A DNA stretch of 64,000 nucleotides, from the NCBI RefSeq assembly GCF_000482545.1, contig NZ_KI519454.1, forward strand, positions 1,364,001-1,428,000, in the 5' to 3' direction. The DNA comes from Arthrobacter sp. 35W. Its GTDB lineage: Bacteria; Actinomycetota; Actinomycetes; Actinomycetales; Micrococcaceae. A program made the position numbers and the translations under genes. Under the pieces are notes generated by a model. That model worked only from the letters and a program-made list of their open reading frames with translations. It searched no databases and was not told where the DNA came from. Positions 1 through 10,286 of this stretch are shown here, in pieces. Each line of letters opens with the position of its first letter. Position 1 is the first letter of the stretch.

Positions 1-2
1 CA

Positions 3-470
3 CGCTCCAGCGTGCTCTGGGCGCACGTCCTTACCTCCCTGGCCGCAAACCTCGTCTCGGTCGCCGTCGTCATCGGCGTCGCCCTGCTCATGGGGTTCCG
101 GACGGGAGCCTCGGTGGCGTCATGGCTGGCGATTGCCGGAGTGTTGGTGCTGTTCACCCTCGCGCTGACCTGGATCGCAGTCATTGCCGGGCTCTCGGCG
201 AAGACCGTCGACGGCGCCAGCGCCTTCAGCTACCCCCTGATCTTCCTGCCGTTCATCAGTTCGGCGTTCGTCCCCACTGATTCGATGCCCGGCCCCGTGG
301 CGTGGTTTGCCGAGAACCAGCCCGTGACAGCCATCGTGGACGCCATCCGGGACCTGTTCGCGCAGCAACCCACCGGCGGTGGCATCTGGACGGCGCTGGC
401 ATGGCTCGTGGCCATCCTCGCCGTCGCCTACGCCTGGGCCGCCACCGTCTACCGCCGCAAGATCAGCTGA
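3..470 (+). CDS. ABC-2 type transporter permease, C-terminal part (5' partial)
   Basis: The reading frame is open to the left edge, so the gene begins outside the window and only its last ~156 codons are present. The fragment is very hydrophobic, with three to four membrane helices including a final one followed by the basic tail YRRKIS. The stretch FLPFISSAFVPTDSMPGP, then a helix pair before the C-terminus, is typical of DrrB-like ABC-2 permeases that work with a separate ATPase to export drugs or lipids. The ATPase partner would be expected upstream, outside the window. The substrate cannot be read from this fragment. Confidence 0.85.
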   Translation, partial: RSSVLWAHVLTSLAANLVSVAVVIGVALLMGFRTGASVASWLAIAGVLVLFTLALTWIAVIAGLSAKTVDGASAFSYPLIFLPFISSAFVPTDSMPGPVAWFAENQPVTAIVDAIRDLFAQQPTGGGIWTALAWLVAILAVAYAWAATVYRRKIS

Positions 471-610
471 GGCAGGGCCGGCACGACCCGTGGGATGCAC
501 CGCGGGTGGTGCCGCCGGCATATGGACCGCAGGTGGTGGCCGGCGTAGCGTTTGTCGCATCCACGGCCGGGTTTTCCGCAACGAGAGTCGGTCCCACAAA
601 GGAGAGTGTC

Positions 611-1228
611 ATGGGTGAATCAAGTGCAGAGCTGATGGTCGATCTGATCATTTCCCTTGATGGCTACGCCTCGGCGGATGGATGGCCCGGCTGGTGGGGA
701 CTGGAGGGACCCGAATACCTCGCGTGGCTCGCGCAGGAGGGGGAGAAGGACTACACCTTCCTTATGGGTGCCAACACCTATCGGCTCATGTCCGCCATGT
801 CGACCGAGGCCGAGGCGGATGCCTCGGGATTTTCTGCGGACGAGGGTGCCAGCCTGAGCGGCCTGGCCGCTGTCCCCAAGATCATCTTCTCCTCCACCCT
901 GAAGGAACCCTTGGCTTGGCCGAACGCGGAGCTGGTGGCCGGGGACGCGGTTGCCGCCGTGGCTGAGCTGAAGCGTACCCGGACGGGGACCCTGAGCACC
1001 CTCGGCAGCCTCAGCCTCGCCCGGTCGCTGCTGACTGCCGGTCTCGTGGACAGGTTCCGTTTGGTGGTGTTCCCGGTGATCACGGGCCGCACCGGGCAGG
1101 AGCGGATCTATGACGGCTATCCCGACGTCGCGCTGGAGATGGTGGGCAGCAGGCTCTTCGACGGACGGCTGCAACTCCTTGAGTACGTCCCCACAGTGAT
1201 CACTGGTCCACCGCCGGCCAGGAGCTGA
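611..1228 (+). CDS. dihydrofolate reductase family protein (RibD C-terminal fold)
   Basis: A 205-residue protein. The start MVDLIISLDGYASADGW and the late segment LVDRFRLVVFPVITGRTGQERI are hallmarks of the RibD C-terminal/DHFR-like superfamily, cytosolic NADPH-dependent reductases. Many actinobacterial members have no assigned substrate. I chose the ATG at 611 because it follows AAAGGAGAG at good spacing; the frame is open further upstream but that stretch looks non-coding. It stands alone, after the transporter and before a separately promoted esterase gene. It is unlikely to be the housekeeping folA, which is shorter and has a different N-terminus. Confidence 0.85.
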   Translation: MGESSAELMVDLIISLDGYASADGWPGWWGLEGPEYLAWLAQEGEKDYTFLMGANTYRLMSAMSTEAEADASGFSADEGASLSGLAAVPKIIFSSTLKEPLAWPNAELVAGDAVAAVAELKRTRTGTLSTLGSLSLARSLLTAGLVDRFRLVVFPVITGRTGQERIYDGYPDVALEMVGSRLFDGRLQLLEYVPTVITGPPPARS

Positions 1229-1233
1229 TTTAG

Positions 1234-1259
1234 TTGAAGCTCTAAGTAATTGCTATAGT
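1234..1259 (+). promoter_or_regulatory. candidate promoter upstream of the esterase gene
   Basis: An AT-rich interruption between two GC-rich genes contains TTGAAG (1234-1239) and TATAGT (1254-1259). The 14-nt spacing is short for a sigma-70-type promoter. If TATAGT is the -10, transcription starts near 1266, which excludes the in-frame GTG at 1258 as the esterase start and supports the ATG at 1318. Confidence 0.35.
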
Positions 1260-1317
1260 GGAGGAATCGGTCGACTCTCGGCCCGGATTCCCACAAGCCA
1301 AGGAGCTGGTCCTTCGA

Positions 1318-1968
1318 ATGGACACCACACTGCGCGACGTACGCTCACACGACTGGACCACTCCTGGGGTTCCCCCCGCCGTCGCACTCTTCTTCCACGG
1401 GTTCGGCTCCAACGAACTCGACCTGGCCACTCTGGCACCGGCGCTGGGACTGGCCACGCCGTGGGCATCCCTGCGGGCACCGATTGACCTCGGCAACGGC
1501 GCGGCGGCATGGTTCTCGATCACCACACCGGGAAACCCTGAGGCCGGCCCCGTGGAGGCGGCCACCAATGCCATCTGGGACTGGGTTGAGGAGAATGTGG
1601 ACCCGGACACCCGCATCGTCCCCATCGGATTCTCCCAGGGCGGGCTCATGGCCAGCCAGCTGCTGCGCTCCCGGCCTGAACGAGTGCTGGCCCCGGTAGT
1701 GCTGGGTGGATTCGTCCTGGGCGCACCGCAGCCGGGCGACGAGACGCTGCGCGCGAGCCGTCCGGCACTCTTCTGGGGCCGCGGTGCCGTGGACCGCGTT
1801 ATCGCACCCGTGGCAATCACCCGCAGCAGCAGATTCCTGCCGGAGCACACCTCTCTGGTTGAGCGCATCTATCCGGGGTTGGCCCATGGCATCAACGCCG
1901 CCGAGCTCGACGACGTCCGCGGCTTCCTCGAAGCCGAGGTCGGTGCCCGTGCGGTGGCCCGCGCATGA
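1318..1968 (+). CDS. alpha/beta hydrolase, phospholipase/carboxylesterase family
   Basis: A 216-residue serine hydrolase. The nucleophile elbow GFSQGG (Ser106), an oxyanion-type FFHGFGSNE near the N-terminus, WGRGAVDRVI (likely Asp) and YPGLAHGI (likely His) match the phospholipase/carboxylesterase family (YpfH/EstB-like), cytosolic enzymes on short-chain esters. The ATG at 1318 is preceded by AAGGAG about 12 nt upstream; an in-frame GTG at 1258 lacks a ribosome site. The stop overlaps the start of the next gene (ATGA), so it is probably co-transcribed with the flavin-dependent oxidoreductase. Substrate unknown. Confidence 0.85.
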   Translation: MDTTLRDVRSHDWTTPGVPPAVALFFHGFGSNELDLATLAPALGLATPWASLRAPIDLGNGAAAWFSITTPGNPEAGPVEAATNAIWDWVEENVDPDTRIVPIGFSQGGLMASQLLRSRPERVLAPVVLGGFVLGAPQPGDETLRASRPALFWGRGAVDRVIAPVAITRSSRFLPEHTSLVERIYPGLAHGINAAELDDVRGFLEAEVGARAVARA

Positions 1969-2999
1969 GCGGTGCCTCCCCGTTTGAAATCGGCATCTTC
2001 ACCTTTGGCGAACTGACCCGCGGCGCCGATGGGCAGCCGATGGACGCCGCGGTGCGCACCCGCGACATCCTTGAATGGGCGCGGGTGGCCGACGAGGCGG
2101 GGCTGGATGTCTTTGGCGTCGGGGAGCACCACCGGGAGGACTTTGCCGTGGCCTCGCCCGCTGTGCTGCTGGCCGCGGCGGCCGCGCAAACCGAACGGAT
2201 CCGCCTTACCAGCACCGTCACGGTGCTCTCCAGCGCGGATCCCGTCCGCGTCTTCGAGGATTTTGCCATGCTGGACCTCATCAGTGCCGGGCGGGCGGAA
2301 ATCACTGCCGGACGTGGGGCGTACCTGGAGTCCTTTCCGCTCTTTGGCCAGCAGTTGGAGCGCTACGACGAGTACTTTGAGGACCGGCTCGAGCTGCTGC
2401 TGCGGATCCGCGGCGAGAACCCCGTGACCTGGACCGGCACCACCCGTCCGCCGCTGGTGGACGCGGGGATCTGGCCCCGCCCGGTTCAGGATGTGCTGCC
2501 GATCTGGGCGGCGGTTGGCGGGACGCCGGCCTCCGTGGTCCGCGCCGGCCGGCTGGGGCTGCCGTTGTACCTGGCGATCCTCGGGGGCCCGGAGCGGTTT
2601 CCCCCGTTGGCCGAACTGTATCGACACTCTGCGGCCGAGGCCGGGAAGGCTCCGGGGCGGATCGGCGTGACCTCCCACTTCTACGTGGAGCAAACCTCGC
2701 AGGGGGCCAGGGACACCTTCTTCCCGCACTATTCCGCCTACATCTCCCAGAACATGCCGCGCGCCGGACGGCTGGACCGCGCCGGCTTTGACTCCTGGGC
2801 GGGGCCGCGCGGCGCACTGTTCGCCGGCAGCCCGGCCGAGATCGTCGACAAGATTCTGTGGGAGCACGAACTCCTGGGCCACAGCCGCTTCCTCGCCCAG
2901 GTGGGTCTGGGCGGGCTGTCGCAGGCGCAGACCCTGCGCTCCATCGAGCTCCTTGCGACCGAGGTCCTCCCGGTGGTCCGGGCGGCGCTGACGCAGTAG
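1965..2999 (+). CDS. LLM-class flavin-dependent oxidoreductase
   Basis: A 344-residue luciferase-like monooxygenase-fold protein. FEIGIFTFGE at the start, GLDVFGVGEHHREDF around residues 45-60, ALLAAAAAQTERIRLTSTVTVL-type strand and later a GRAEITAGRGAYLESFPLFG segment are typical of the LLM group that uses FMN or F420. The family oxidises or reduces small organics; no substrate can be assigned. The start overlaps the stop of the esterase gene (ATGA), indicating translational coupling. Length is normal for the family. Confidence 0.88.
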   Translation: MSGASPFEIGIFTFGELTRGADGQPMDAAVRTRDILEWARVADEAGLDVFGVGEHHREDFAVASPAVLLAAAAAQTERIRLTSTVTVLSSADPVRVFEDFAMLDLISAGRAEITAGRGAYLESFPLFGQQLERYDEYFEDRLELLLRIRGENPVTWTGTTRPPLVDAGIWPRPVQDVLPIWAAVGGTPASVVRAGRLGLPLYLAILGGPERFPPLAELYRHSAAEAGKAPGRIGVTSHFYVEQTSQGARDTFFPHYSAYISQNMPRAGRLDRAGFDSWAGPRGALFAGSPAEIVDKILWEHELLGHSRFLAQVGLGGLSQAQTLRSIELLATEVLPVVRAALTQ

Positions 3000-3044
3000 G
3001 GTGGCAGCACGACGACGCCCACATGTCCAGACCGCGAGGGAAGG

Positions 3045-4283
3045 ATGCCCGTGAATAGTTCAACAATGGTCCTTGCAGGACTTGAAGCCGAGCTCGGCTG
3101 GGTGGCGGACACCTACATGCAGCTGCACCGGCGCCCCGAACTGAGCTTCCAGGAGCAAGAGACCTCCAAGCTGGTGGATGAAAAGCTCACGTCGTTCGGC
3201 TACTCGACCATCCGCCTTGGCACCACCGGCGTTGTCGGCATTTTCAGCAACGGAAGCGGTCCCACCGTGATGTCGAGGGCTGATATGGATGCTTTGCCCG
3301 TCACGGAGGCTACCGGCCTGAACTATGCCTCCGAGGTGGACGGCGTGATGCATGCCTGCGGCCATGACGTTCATGTCAGCGCCCTGCTCGGTGCCGCGAA
3401 GCTGATGGCGGACGGGCGCGGTGCGTGGTCCGGCACCTACATCGCTCTCTTCCAGCCGGCCGAAGAGATAGGCGGAGGCTCCAAAGCCATGGTCGACGAC
3501 GGACTTGCCGCCAAGGTGCCGCGGCCCGACGTCGTCCTGGCACAGCATGTGATGCTGCTGCCGGCGGGGACCCTCGCGACGACCGCCGGTCCGGTCCTTT
3601 CGGCGGCCGACTCGCTGAGGATCACGGTGCACGGGCGGGGCGCCCACGGGTCGATGCCGCATATGTCCGTCGATCCGGTGGTGCTGGCCGCCTCAATCGT
3701 GCTCAAATTGCAGACCGTCGTCGCGCGAGAGACAAAGCCGGGGGAGTTCGCGGTGGTTACCGTGGGGGCGCTGAATGCGGGAACCACGTCCAACATCATT
3801 CCCGACCGGGCCACCATGCTTGTCAACGTCCGCAGCTACAACGGGCAGGTCCGGGCCGGCGTCCTGGCCGCCATTGAACGGATTGCCAGGGGAGAGTGCG
3901 CCGCCTCGGGATCGCCCCGGGAACCGGACTTCGAGTACTTTGACCAATTCCCACTAACGGACAATGACGCGGCCGTGACGGCACGGGTCAGTGCTGCGTT
4001 TACCGCACACTTTGCCCCGGAAGCAGTGACAACGGCAGAGAGGCAAACGGCCTCGGAGGACTTCGGCAGGATCCCGGAAGCCTTTGGCGCGCCGTACACC
4101 TATTGGCTGCTGGGCGGCTGCGACCCGCAGGCCTATGCCACTGCGGCAGCGAACGGCACTACGTCGAGGGACATTCCAGCAAATCATTCGCCGTTCTTCG
4201 CCCCTCTGGTCGAACCGACCCTGTCCACCGGCGTCCAGGCCCTCGTTGTGGCTGCAATGGCGTACCTGGGCACGCACGCCTGA
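3045..4283 (+). CDS. M20-family amidohydrolase (hippurate hydrolase/aminoacylase-like)
   Basis: A 412-residue metallo-amidohydrolase. Metal-binding and catalytic motifs are visible: RADMDALP (about 78-85), HACGHDVH (103-110) and the paired Glu in QPAEEIGGG (140-141), with a dimerisation-lid insertion after residue 190 (VHGRGAHGSMPH). Such enzymes release amino acids from N-acyl or N-aroyl conjugates in the cytosol. GAGGGAAGG precedes the ATG; a second in-frame ATG at 3066 is possible. It ends convergently with the alcohol dehydrogenase gene, with a hairpin between them. Confidence 0.9.
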   Translation: MPVNSSTMVLAGLEAELGWVADTYMQLHRRPELSFQEQETSKLVDEKLTSFGYSTIRLGTTGVVGIFSNGSGPTVMSRADMDALPVTEATGLNYASEVDGVMHACGHDVHVSALLGAAKLMADGRGAWSGTYIALFQPAEEIGGGSKAMVDDGLAAKVPRPDVVLAQHVMLLPAGTLATTAGPVLSAADSLRITVHGRGAHGSMPHMSVDPVVLAASIVLKLQTVVARETKPGEFAVVTVGALNAGTTSNIIPDRATMLVNVRSYNGQVRAGVLAAIERIARGECAASGSPREPDFEYFDQFPLTDNDAAVTARVSAAFTAHFAPEAVTTAERQTASEDFGRIPEAFGAPYTYWLLGGCDPQAYATAAANGTTSRDIPANHSPFFAPLVEPTLSTGVQALVVAAMAYLGTHA

Positions 4284-4291
4284 CGCGGCTG

Positions 4292-4332
4292 CCGCCGGGC
4301 TGCGCGGAATGGGGCCCGCGCCGCCCCGGCGG
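4292..4332. terminator. candidate bidirectional hairpin between convergent genes
   Basis: CCGCCGGG (4292-4299) pairs with CCCGGCGG (4325-4332), and inside it GCGCGG pairs with CCGCGC around an AATGGGGC loop, with a small internal bulge. It lies between the M20 hydrolase and the alcohol dehydrogenase, which converge. There is no T-run, so it is only a plausible terminator. Confidence 0.4.
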
Positions 4333-4345
4333 TGCCGTTCTGGCC

Positions 4346-5386
4346 TCAGAGGGTGGCTGCGTCGATCACGAAGCGGTAGCGGACGTCGGAGGCCAGGACT
4401 CGCTCATAGGCGTCGTTGATCTTCTCCGCCGGAATGACTTCGATCTCCGCGCCAATGCCGTGCTCGGCGCAGAAATTGAGCATTTCCTGGGTTTCACGGA
4501 TGCCGCCGATGGCCGATCCCGCGAAGGACCGGCGCCCCATGATGAGCGAGAACACCTGGACTGGGAGCGGTTCGGCCGGGGCACCCACGTTGACCAGGGC
4601 GCCGTCGAGGGTGAGAAGCCGCAGGTAGGCGTTGATGTCGATGGCGGCGCTCACCGTGTTGATGATCAGATCGAAGCTGCCGGCGAGCAGTTCAAAGGTG
4701 GCCGGATCGCTGGTGGCGTGGAAGAAGTCGGCACCCAGCTCGAGGCCATCCTCGAGCTTCTTCAGCGACTGGGACAGCACCGTGACCTCGGCACCCATGG
4801 CGTGGGCGATCTTGACGGCCATGTGGCCCAGACCGCCCAGCCCGACGACGGCGACCTTCTTGCCGGGACCGGCGCCCCAGTGGTGCAGGGGCGAATAGGT
4901 GGTGATGCCGGCACAGAGCAGTGGCGCCGCGACGTCGAGCCCGAGACCGTCGGGGATGGTGACCACGAAGTTCTCGGCGACAACGACGTGGGTGGAGTAG
5001 CCGCCCTGGGTGATGGTCCCGTCGCGGTCGACGGCGCCGTAGGTGCCGGTGTTGCCGGCCAGGCAGTACTGTTCCTCGCCGGCTTGGCAGTTGGCGCACT
5101 CACCGCAGGAATTGACCATGCAGCCGACGCCCACGCGGTCGCCGACGGCATGTTTGGTGACGGCGGCGCCGATCCCGGTGACGATGCCGGCAATCTCATG
5201 GCCCGGTGCCAGCGGATAGGTTTGCGGGCCCCAGTCGCCGCGGACGGTGTGGATGTCCGAGTGGCAGATGCCGGCGTACTTGATCTCGATCAGGACATCG
5301 TGGTCTCCGACATCACGGCGTTCGATGGTGGTGGGGACGAGGCCGCCGGTGGCTGACGGCGCGGCGTAGGCGTTCACGGTGAACAT
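4346..5386 (-). CDS. zinc-dependent alcohol dehydrogenase, NAD(P)-linked
   Basis: A 346-residue medium-chain dehydrogenase. [15 protein letters not shown] carries the catalytic-zinc Cys, GHEIAG the His-Glu pair, and [15 protein letters not shown] (about 94-108) the four structural-zinc cysteines. The Rossmann motif is [13 protein letters not shown]. The family (AdhA/YahK-like, cinnamyl-alcohol-dehydrogenase group) interconverts aldehydes and alcohols. CCAGGAGAAACC precedes the ATG. The gene is monocistronic, pointing away from the downstream MFS gene. Physiological substrate not assignable. Confidence 0.92.
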   Translation of the reverse strand: MFTVNAYAAPSATGGLVPTTIERRDVGDHDVLIEIKYAGICHSDIHTVRGDWGPQTYPLAPGHEIAGIVTGIGAAVTKHAVGDRVGVGCMVNSCGECANCQAGEEQYCLAGNTGTYGAVDRDGTITQGGYSTHVVVAENFVVTIPDGLGLDVAAPLLCAGITTYSPLHHWGAGPGKKVAVVGLGGLGHMAVKIAHAMGAEVTVLSQSLKKLEDGLELGADFFHATSDPATFELLAGSFDLIINTVSAAIDINAYLRLLTLDGALVNVGAPAEPLPVQVFSLIMGRRSFAGSAIGGIRETQEMLNFCAEHGIGAEIEVIPAEKINDAYERVLASDVRYRFVIDAATL

Positions 5387-5445
5387 GGTTTCTCCTGGTG
5401 GTTCTGTAGAGGCTGTTGGTAGGGGAAAGCGGGGGGTCCGAAGGA

Positions 5446-6693
5446 TTAGCTCCGGGCGGGGAATGCGTTGCGGCGGGCGGTGGCGGCGATCGCCAAGGCT
5501 AGGACGGCGAGGGCGGCCATGAGGGCGGGTAGGGCCGTTCCGTCATAGCTGCCGATGAGTACGGCGCCGACGACTCCGGCGGAGAATATGGCGACGTTGA
5601 AGGCTACACCGAGAAGCGAGTTCGCGGCGTCGGCGTTCTCGCCACTCGCCTCACTGACGGCCGTTTGGAGCTGTGGCGCGGCACCGCCGAAAGCGATGCC
5701 CCACAGCACCAGGGCGGTGAGCACCGCGGGGGCTGATGCATGCCCCAGAAAAAAGACGATCCCGGCCAGGGTGCACAGGGACAGGCTGGCGAGCACCAGC
5801 AGCCTCGGGGCGCGGTCGATGAGCGCCCCGGTGATGCCGAGGCCGACCAGGGCGGAGACCCCGAACACGACGAGCGCCACGTCGACCGTCAGCGGGATGG
5901 TTGCCGACCGAAGGTAGATTCCGATGTAGGTGTACAAGGTGTTGTGGCCGAGCATCCAGACGAAGATGACAACGAGGATTATCGTGACGCCGGGGATGGC
6001 AAAGACCCGTGCCAGGGGGAGCCGGGATTCCGCCCGCTGCCCGGGGGCATCCGGGACGATCGCCAGGGCCAGAACCGCCGTGAGGACGGCCAGCAGGGAG
6101 AGCGTTCCGAAGGACCAACGCCAGCCCAGGGTGGTGCCCAGCCACGATCCCAGCGGTGTCCCGATGGCCAGTCCGAGCGGTGTGCCGAGGGAGGCGATGG
6201 CCAGGGCGCGCCCGGCCAGTTCCGGCGCCGTGATGCGGCGGGCGTACCCGGCAAGCATGCCCCACAGCAGGCCCGAGAACGCGCCGGCGGCGAAGCGGGC
6301 GCCCAGGGTCAGGGCGATGTCAGGGGACACGGCTGCGACGGAGTTTGCGAGCAGGAAACCGAGCACCCCGGCCAGGAACACGGGTTTTCGCCGCATGCCG
6401 CGGGTGAGTGCGACGGCGGGGATGGTGAGCACCACTGTGCCCAGGGCATAGGCGCTGACGAGCTGCCCCGCCGTCCCTTCGGTGGCGTCCAGGCCCTGCG
6501 CGATCTGCGGCAGCAGGCCCGCCGGCATGGTTTCGGTGGCGATCAGGATGAATCCCATCAAGGCCATGACCAGCAGGGCCGGCAATGGCAGGCGTCTGCC
6601 CGGTGCCGTCGGCGGTTTCTCCGCGAGGCCGACGGCGGACCCGGAGGCATCGAGTGTGCGCTCGCTGTCATCCGTGGTCGTTGCTGAAGTCAC
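5446..6693 (-). CDS. MFS transporter, DHA1-type drug/sugar exporter
   Basis: A 415-residue integral membrane protein with about 12 hydrophobic segments. The first helix reads [20 protein letters not shown], characteristic of the arabinose/chloramphenicol efflux (AraJ/Cml-type) branch; [17 protein letters not shown] is the motif-C-like region. I chose GTG at 6693 because AGGAGG lies 9 nt upstream; the frame is open further but crosses the promoter/operator. It is transcribed divergently from an XRE regulator, with a shared 11-bp inverted repeat, so that regulator probably controls it. Exported compound unknown. Confidence 0.9.
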   Translation of the reverse strand: MTSATTTDDSERTLDASGSAVGLAEKPPTAPGRRLPLPALLVMALMGFILIATETMPAGLLPQIAQGLDATEGTAGQLVSAYALGTVVLTIPAVALTRGMRRKPVFLAGVLGFLLANSVAAVSPDIALTLGARFAAGAFSGLLWGMLAGYARRITAPELAGRALAIASLGTPLGLAIGTPLGSWLGTTLGWRWSFGTLSLLAVLTAVLALAIVPDAPGQRAESRLPLARVFAIPGVTIILVVIFVWMLGHNTLYTYIGIYLRSATIPLTVDVALVVFGVSALVGLGITGALIDRAPRLLVLASLSLCTLAGIVFFLGHASAPAVLTALVLWGIAFGGAAPQLQTAVSEASGENADAANSLLGVAFNVAIFSAGVVGAVLIGSYDGTALPALMAALAVLALAIAATARRNAFPARS

Positions 6694-6780
6694 GATGGGT
6701 GTCCTCCTGTTGGCCGGGGCGTGCGGTGTCCCCGATGGTTGGCTTTCCTTCAACCACTCAACACCGCCTGCCGCCGATGA

Positions 6781-6818
6781 GGGAGTCCCTGTTGTAGGGG
6801 GTACTGGCAGGGACTCCC
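6781..6818. promoter_or_regulatory. inverted-repeat operator in the MFS/XRE divergent promoter
   Basis: GGGAGTCCCTG (6781-6791) and CAGGGACTCCC (6808-6818) are a perfect 11-bp inverted repeat around a 16-nt centre. On the minus strand a TACAAC-type -10 for the MFS gene falls between the arms. On the plus strand TAGGGT (6838-6843) ends just before the regulator ATG, suggesting a leaderless transcript. Binding here would block the exporter promoter. Confidence 0.75.
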
Positions 6819-6850
6819 ACCCCGGAGCAGCCCTGGCTAGGGTTAAGAAC

Positions 6851-7735
6851 ATGAACAATGGAGCTGAGGTGCGTGAGTTCCTCACGTCGCGCCGGGCCAA
6901 GGTGGCACCGGAGCAGGTGGGCCTGCCCTCCGGCACCAATCGTCGGGTCAAGGGGCTGCGCCGCAGCGAAGTGGCCACCCTGGCCGGGGTGAGCATCGAG
7001 TACTACACCCGCATGGAGCGCGGTGCCATCAGCGGGGCCTCCCCGGAGGTCCTCGACAGCCTTGCCAGGGCACTGCGGCTGGACGAGGCCGAACGCGCCC
7101 ACCTTTTCGATCTGGCCCATGCGGCAAGCCCGGTGGCAAGGCCGCCGCGGCGGAGGAGCCCACAGACATGGGCGGCGCACCAGAGTCTGCAATGGGTCCT
7201 CGACGCCGTCACGGCCGGCCCCGCCTTCGTCCGCAACGGCCGCATGGATCTCATCGCCGTCAATGCCTTGGCGCGTGCGTTCTACAAGGACGTCTACGAC
7301 ATGCCGGGGCAGCCGCCGAACATTGCCCGGTTCACCTTCCTTGATCCCCGGGCACGTGCGTTCTACCCGGACTGGGACCTCTTTGCCGAGATGACCGTCG
7401 GCATCCTGCGCAGCGAGGCCGCCCGCGACCCGCACAACAAGGAACTCCACGACCTCATCGGTGAGCTCAGCACCCGCAGCGAAGACTTTCGGCGCCGCTG
7501 GAGTGCGCACAACGTACGCCACCATGGTGCAGGGTTGAAAACCTTCCACCACCCGGTCGTCGGCGACCTCACCCTGGCCTACGAAGGCCTGGAAATGGCG
7601 GCAGAGCCCGGCCTGACCCTCACCATCTATGCCGCCGAACCCGGGTCTGCCTCGGAACAGGCCCTCCAGTTGCTTGCCTCGTGGGCGGCCACCGAGAACG
7701 ACACCCCGGCCCCTGGGGCTAGGGTGGTGCCATGA
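6851..7735 (+). CDS. XRE-family regulator with MmyB-like ligand-binding domain
   Basis: A 294-residue protein. Residues ~8-75 form an XRE helix-turn-helix (LRRSEVATLAGVSIEYYTRM, then EVLDSLARAL). The remaining ~200 residues (QWVLDAVTAGPAFVRNGRMD onward) match the MmyB-like ligand-binding domain common in actinobacteria. There is no Shine-Dalgarno sequence before the ATG and a TAGGGT -10 ends about 8 nt upstream, so translation is probably leaderless. It is divergent from the MFS exporter across a perfect inverted repeat and overlaps the next gene (ATGA). Likely a ligand-relieved repressor of the exporter and of itself. Confidence 0.88.
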   Translation: MNNGAEVREFLTSRRAKVAPEQVGLPSGTNRRVKGLRRSEVATLAGVSIEYYTRMERGAISGASPEVLDSLARALRLDEAERAHLFDLAHAASPVARPPRRRSPQTWAAHQSLQWVLDAVTAGPAFVRNGRMDLIAVNALARAFYKDVYDMPGQPPNIARFTFLDPRARAFYPDWDLFAEMTVGILRSEAARDPHNKELHDLIGELSTRSEDFRRRWSAHNVRHHGAGLKTFHHPVVGDLTLAYEGLEMAAEPGLTLTIYAAEPGSASEQALQLLASWAATENDTPAPGARVVP

Positions 7736-8124
7736 CCAGCAGAATTGCAACGATTGCCCTTGATGCCATCGCCCCGCGCGTGGTGGCCGATTTCTGGTGC
7801 GCCGTTCTCGACTGGCACATTGTCGAAGAGGATGACGGATTCATCAGCATCGCCCCCAGCAATGGTTCCGGGCCCTCCATCGACATATGCCCCGTGCCCG
7901 AGCGAAAGACCGCAAAGAACCGGCTGCACTTGGATCTGCGGGCCGACGGGGCGTCCACCACGGCTGAACTTGAACGCCTGCTCGCCCTGGGTGCGCGGCG
8001 TACGGACGTGGGCCAGGGGCCCGACGTCAGCTGGGTGGTGCTGAGTGATCCGGAAGGCAACGAGTTCTGCCTGCTGGACCGATCGGTCCAGACTGTCGAA
8101 CAGGAAGCCGCAAACCAGGCATAG
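7732..8124 (+). CDS. VOC-family (glyoxalase-like) protein
   Basis: A 130-residue single-domain protein with the beta-alpha-beta-beta-beta pattern of the vicinal oxygen chelate fold: IATIALDAIAPRVVADFWCAVLDW at the start and WVVLSDPEGNEFCLLD at the end, the last containing the usual Glu metal ligand. Members are dioxygenases, glyoxalases or resistance proteins; this small actinobacterial subgroup is uncharacterised. The ATG overlaps the regulator stop, so the two are translated together, suggesting a role linked to the compound exported by the MFS protein. Confidence 0.82.
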   Translation: MTSRIATIALDAIAPRVVADFWCAVLDWHIVEEDDGFISIAPSNGSGPSIDICPVPERKTAKNRLHLDLRADGASTTAELERLLALGARRTDVGQGPDVSWVVLSDPEGNEFCLLDRSVQTVEQEAANQA

Positions 8125-8220
8125 GTCCGGCAGCGGCTGTCCCATTCACTCGTTGATCGCCTCGATGCCCTGCCTGTTTAGCTCGCCCCAGGTGTTCGCG
8201 CATGGGCGCCTGGGCCGGTC

Positions 8221-9482
<1,262 letters not shown>

Positions 9483-9749
9483 ATGCCTGCAAAGAAGAAT
9501 CCCTCGCTGAAGGACCCCGAGATGTATGAGGCCCTGCGGGATGATGGCGCGTCGAAGCGGAAGGCGGCACGAATTTCCAATGCGGCCGCCAAGGAGGGCC
9601 GCAGCACCATCGGCCGCAGGGGCGGAAAATCCGGTGACTATGAGGATTGGACCGTTGACCAGCTCAAGAAGAAGGCCAAAGACATTGGACTCACTGGCTA
9701 CTCCCGCAAGCGCAAGAGTGAGCTGATCGATTCTCTGCGGAACTCCTAG
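9483..9749 (+). CDS. small basic protein with Rho-N/SAP-like C-terminus
   Basis: An 88-residue, very basic protein. Residues 1-45 read as a Lys/Arg/Ala-rich segment (SLKDPEMYEALRDDGASKRK). Residues ~58-88 (WTVDQLKKKAKDIGLTGYSR and following) match the Rho-termination-factor N-terminal/SAP-like helical motif that binds nucleic acid. Homologues are short stress-associated proteins of unknown role in actinobacteria. I chose the ATG at 9483, preceded by GGAGTGGAACC; upstream in-frame starts add only low-quality sequence. It heads a run of small stress-type genes. Confidence 0.75.
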   Translation: MPAKKNPSLKDPEMYEALRDDGASKRKAARISNAAAKEGRSTIGRRGGKSGDYEDWTVDQLKKKAKDIGLTGYSRKRKSELIDSLRNS

Positions 9750-9767
9750 GGCGGGACGGGCCCGCAG

Positions 9768-10258
9768 ATGCGGATCAGTAGTGGGCCACCGGCTGGTGAT
9801 GGCCGCAACGAGACAGCTGAGGAGAGGATGGATCGGAACTGGGGTGATCTCCTTCAGGAATTGCGTGTCATGCAAACCGGCACCCAGATCATCGCCGGAT
9901 TCCTGCTGACACTCCCGTTCCAGCAGCGCTTTGCCACACTGGACGATTTTCAAAAGTGGGGGCCTTTCTGGCCCTTGTCGTGCTGGCGGCGTTGGCCACG
10001 GCCGTCATGCTGATTCCCGTGGCACTCCACCGCCGCTTGTTCGGCCACAGAATCAAGGCGCGTCTGGTGGACGACGGCGACAGGATCGTCAAGGTGGCGC
10101 TGGCCTTGGTCGCGCTTCTGGTGGCCGGGACCACGGCGTTCATCGTCTACGTTGTCACGGGTGCTCCCGCGGGCATTGCAACAGCCCTAGTGGGCCTCAT
10201 CATCCTCGTGGCCTCTCTGGTCATCTTTCCGCTGGCCGTCGACCGGCGCGCCCATTAG
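9768..10258 (+). pseudogene. DUF6328 membrane protein, frameshifted
   Basis: Two frames together make one DUF6328 protein. The first (from 9768) gives the conserved start RNETAEERMDRNWGDLLQEL and a first helix ending DDFQK at about 9956. The second, one base back, continues GAFLALVVLAALATAVMLIP and carries three more helices to a stop at 10258. The shift falls at CAAAAGTGGGGG, between an A-run and a G-run. The product would be a ~160-residue four-helix inner-membrane protein of unknown function. A real indel, a sequencing error in a homopolymer, or (less likely) recoding could explain it; no strong slippery heptamer is visible. Confidence 0.75.
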
Positions 10259-10286
10259 AACCTACGACGCATTGAAGGAAAGTCCA

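Noticed and set aside
1869-2882. 337-codon minus-strand frame over the LLM oxidoreductase
   Set aside because: Shadow of the plus-strand gene, whose luciferase-like motifs and ATGA coupling are clear.
4103-5356. 417-codon plus-strand frame over the alcohol dehydrogenase
   Set aside because: Antisense to a clear zinc dehydrogenase; repetitive Gly/Asp/Val composition.
9951-9962. Programmed -1 frameshift in the DUF6328 gene
   Set aside because: No X-XXY-YYZ slippery heptamer in the correct frame and no downstream structure seen; an indel is simpler.
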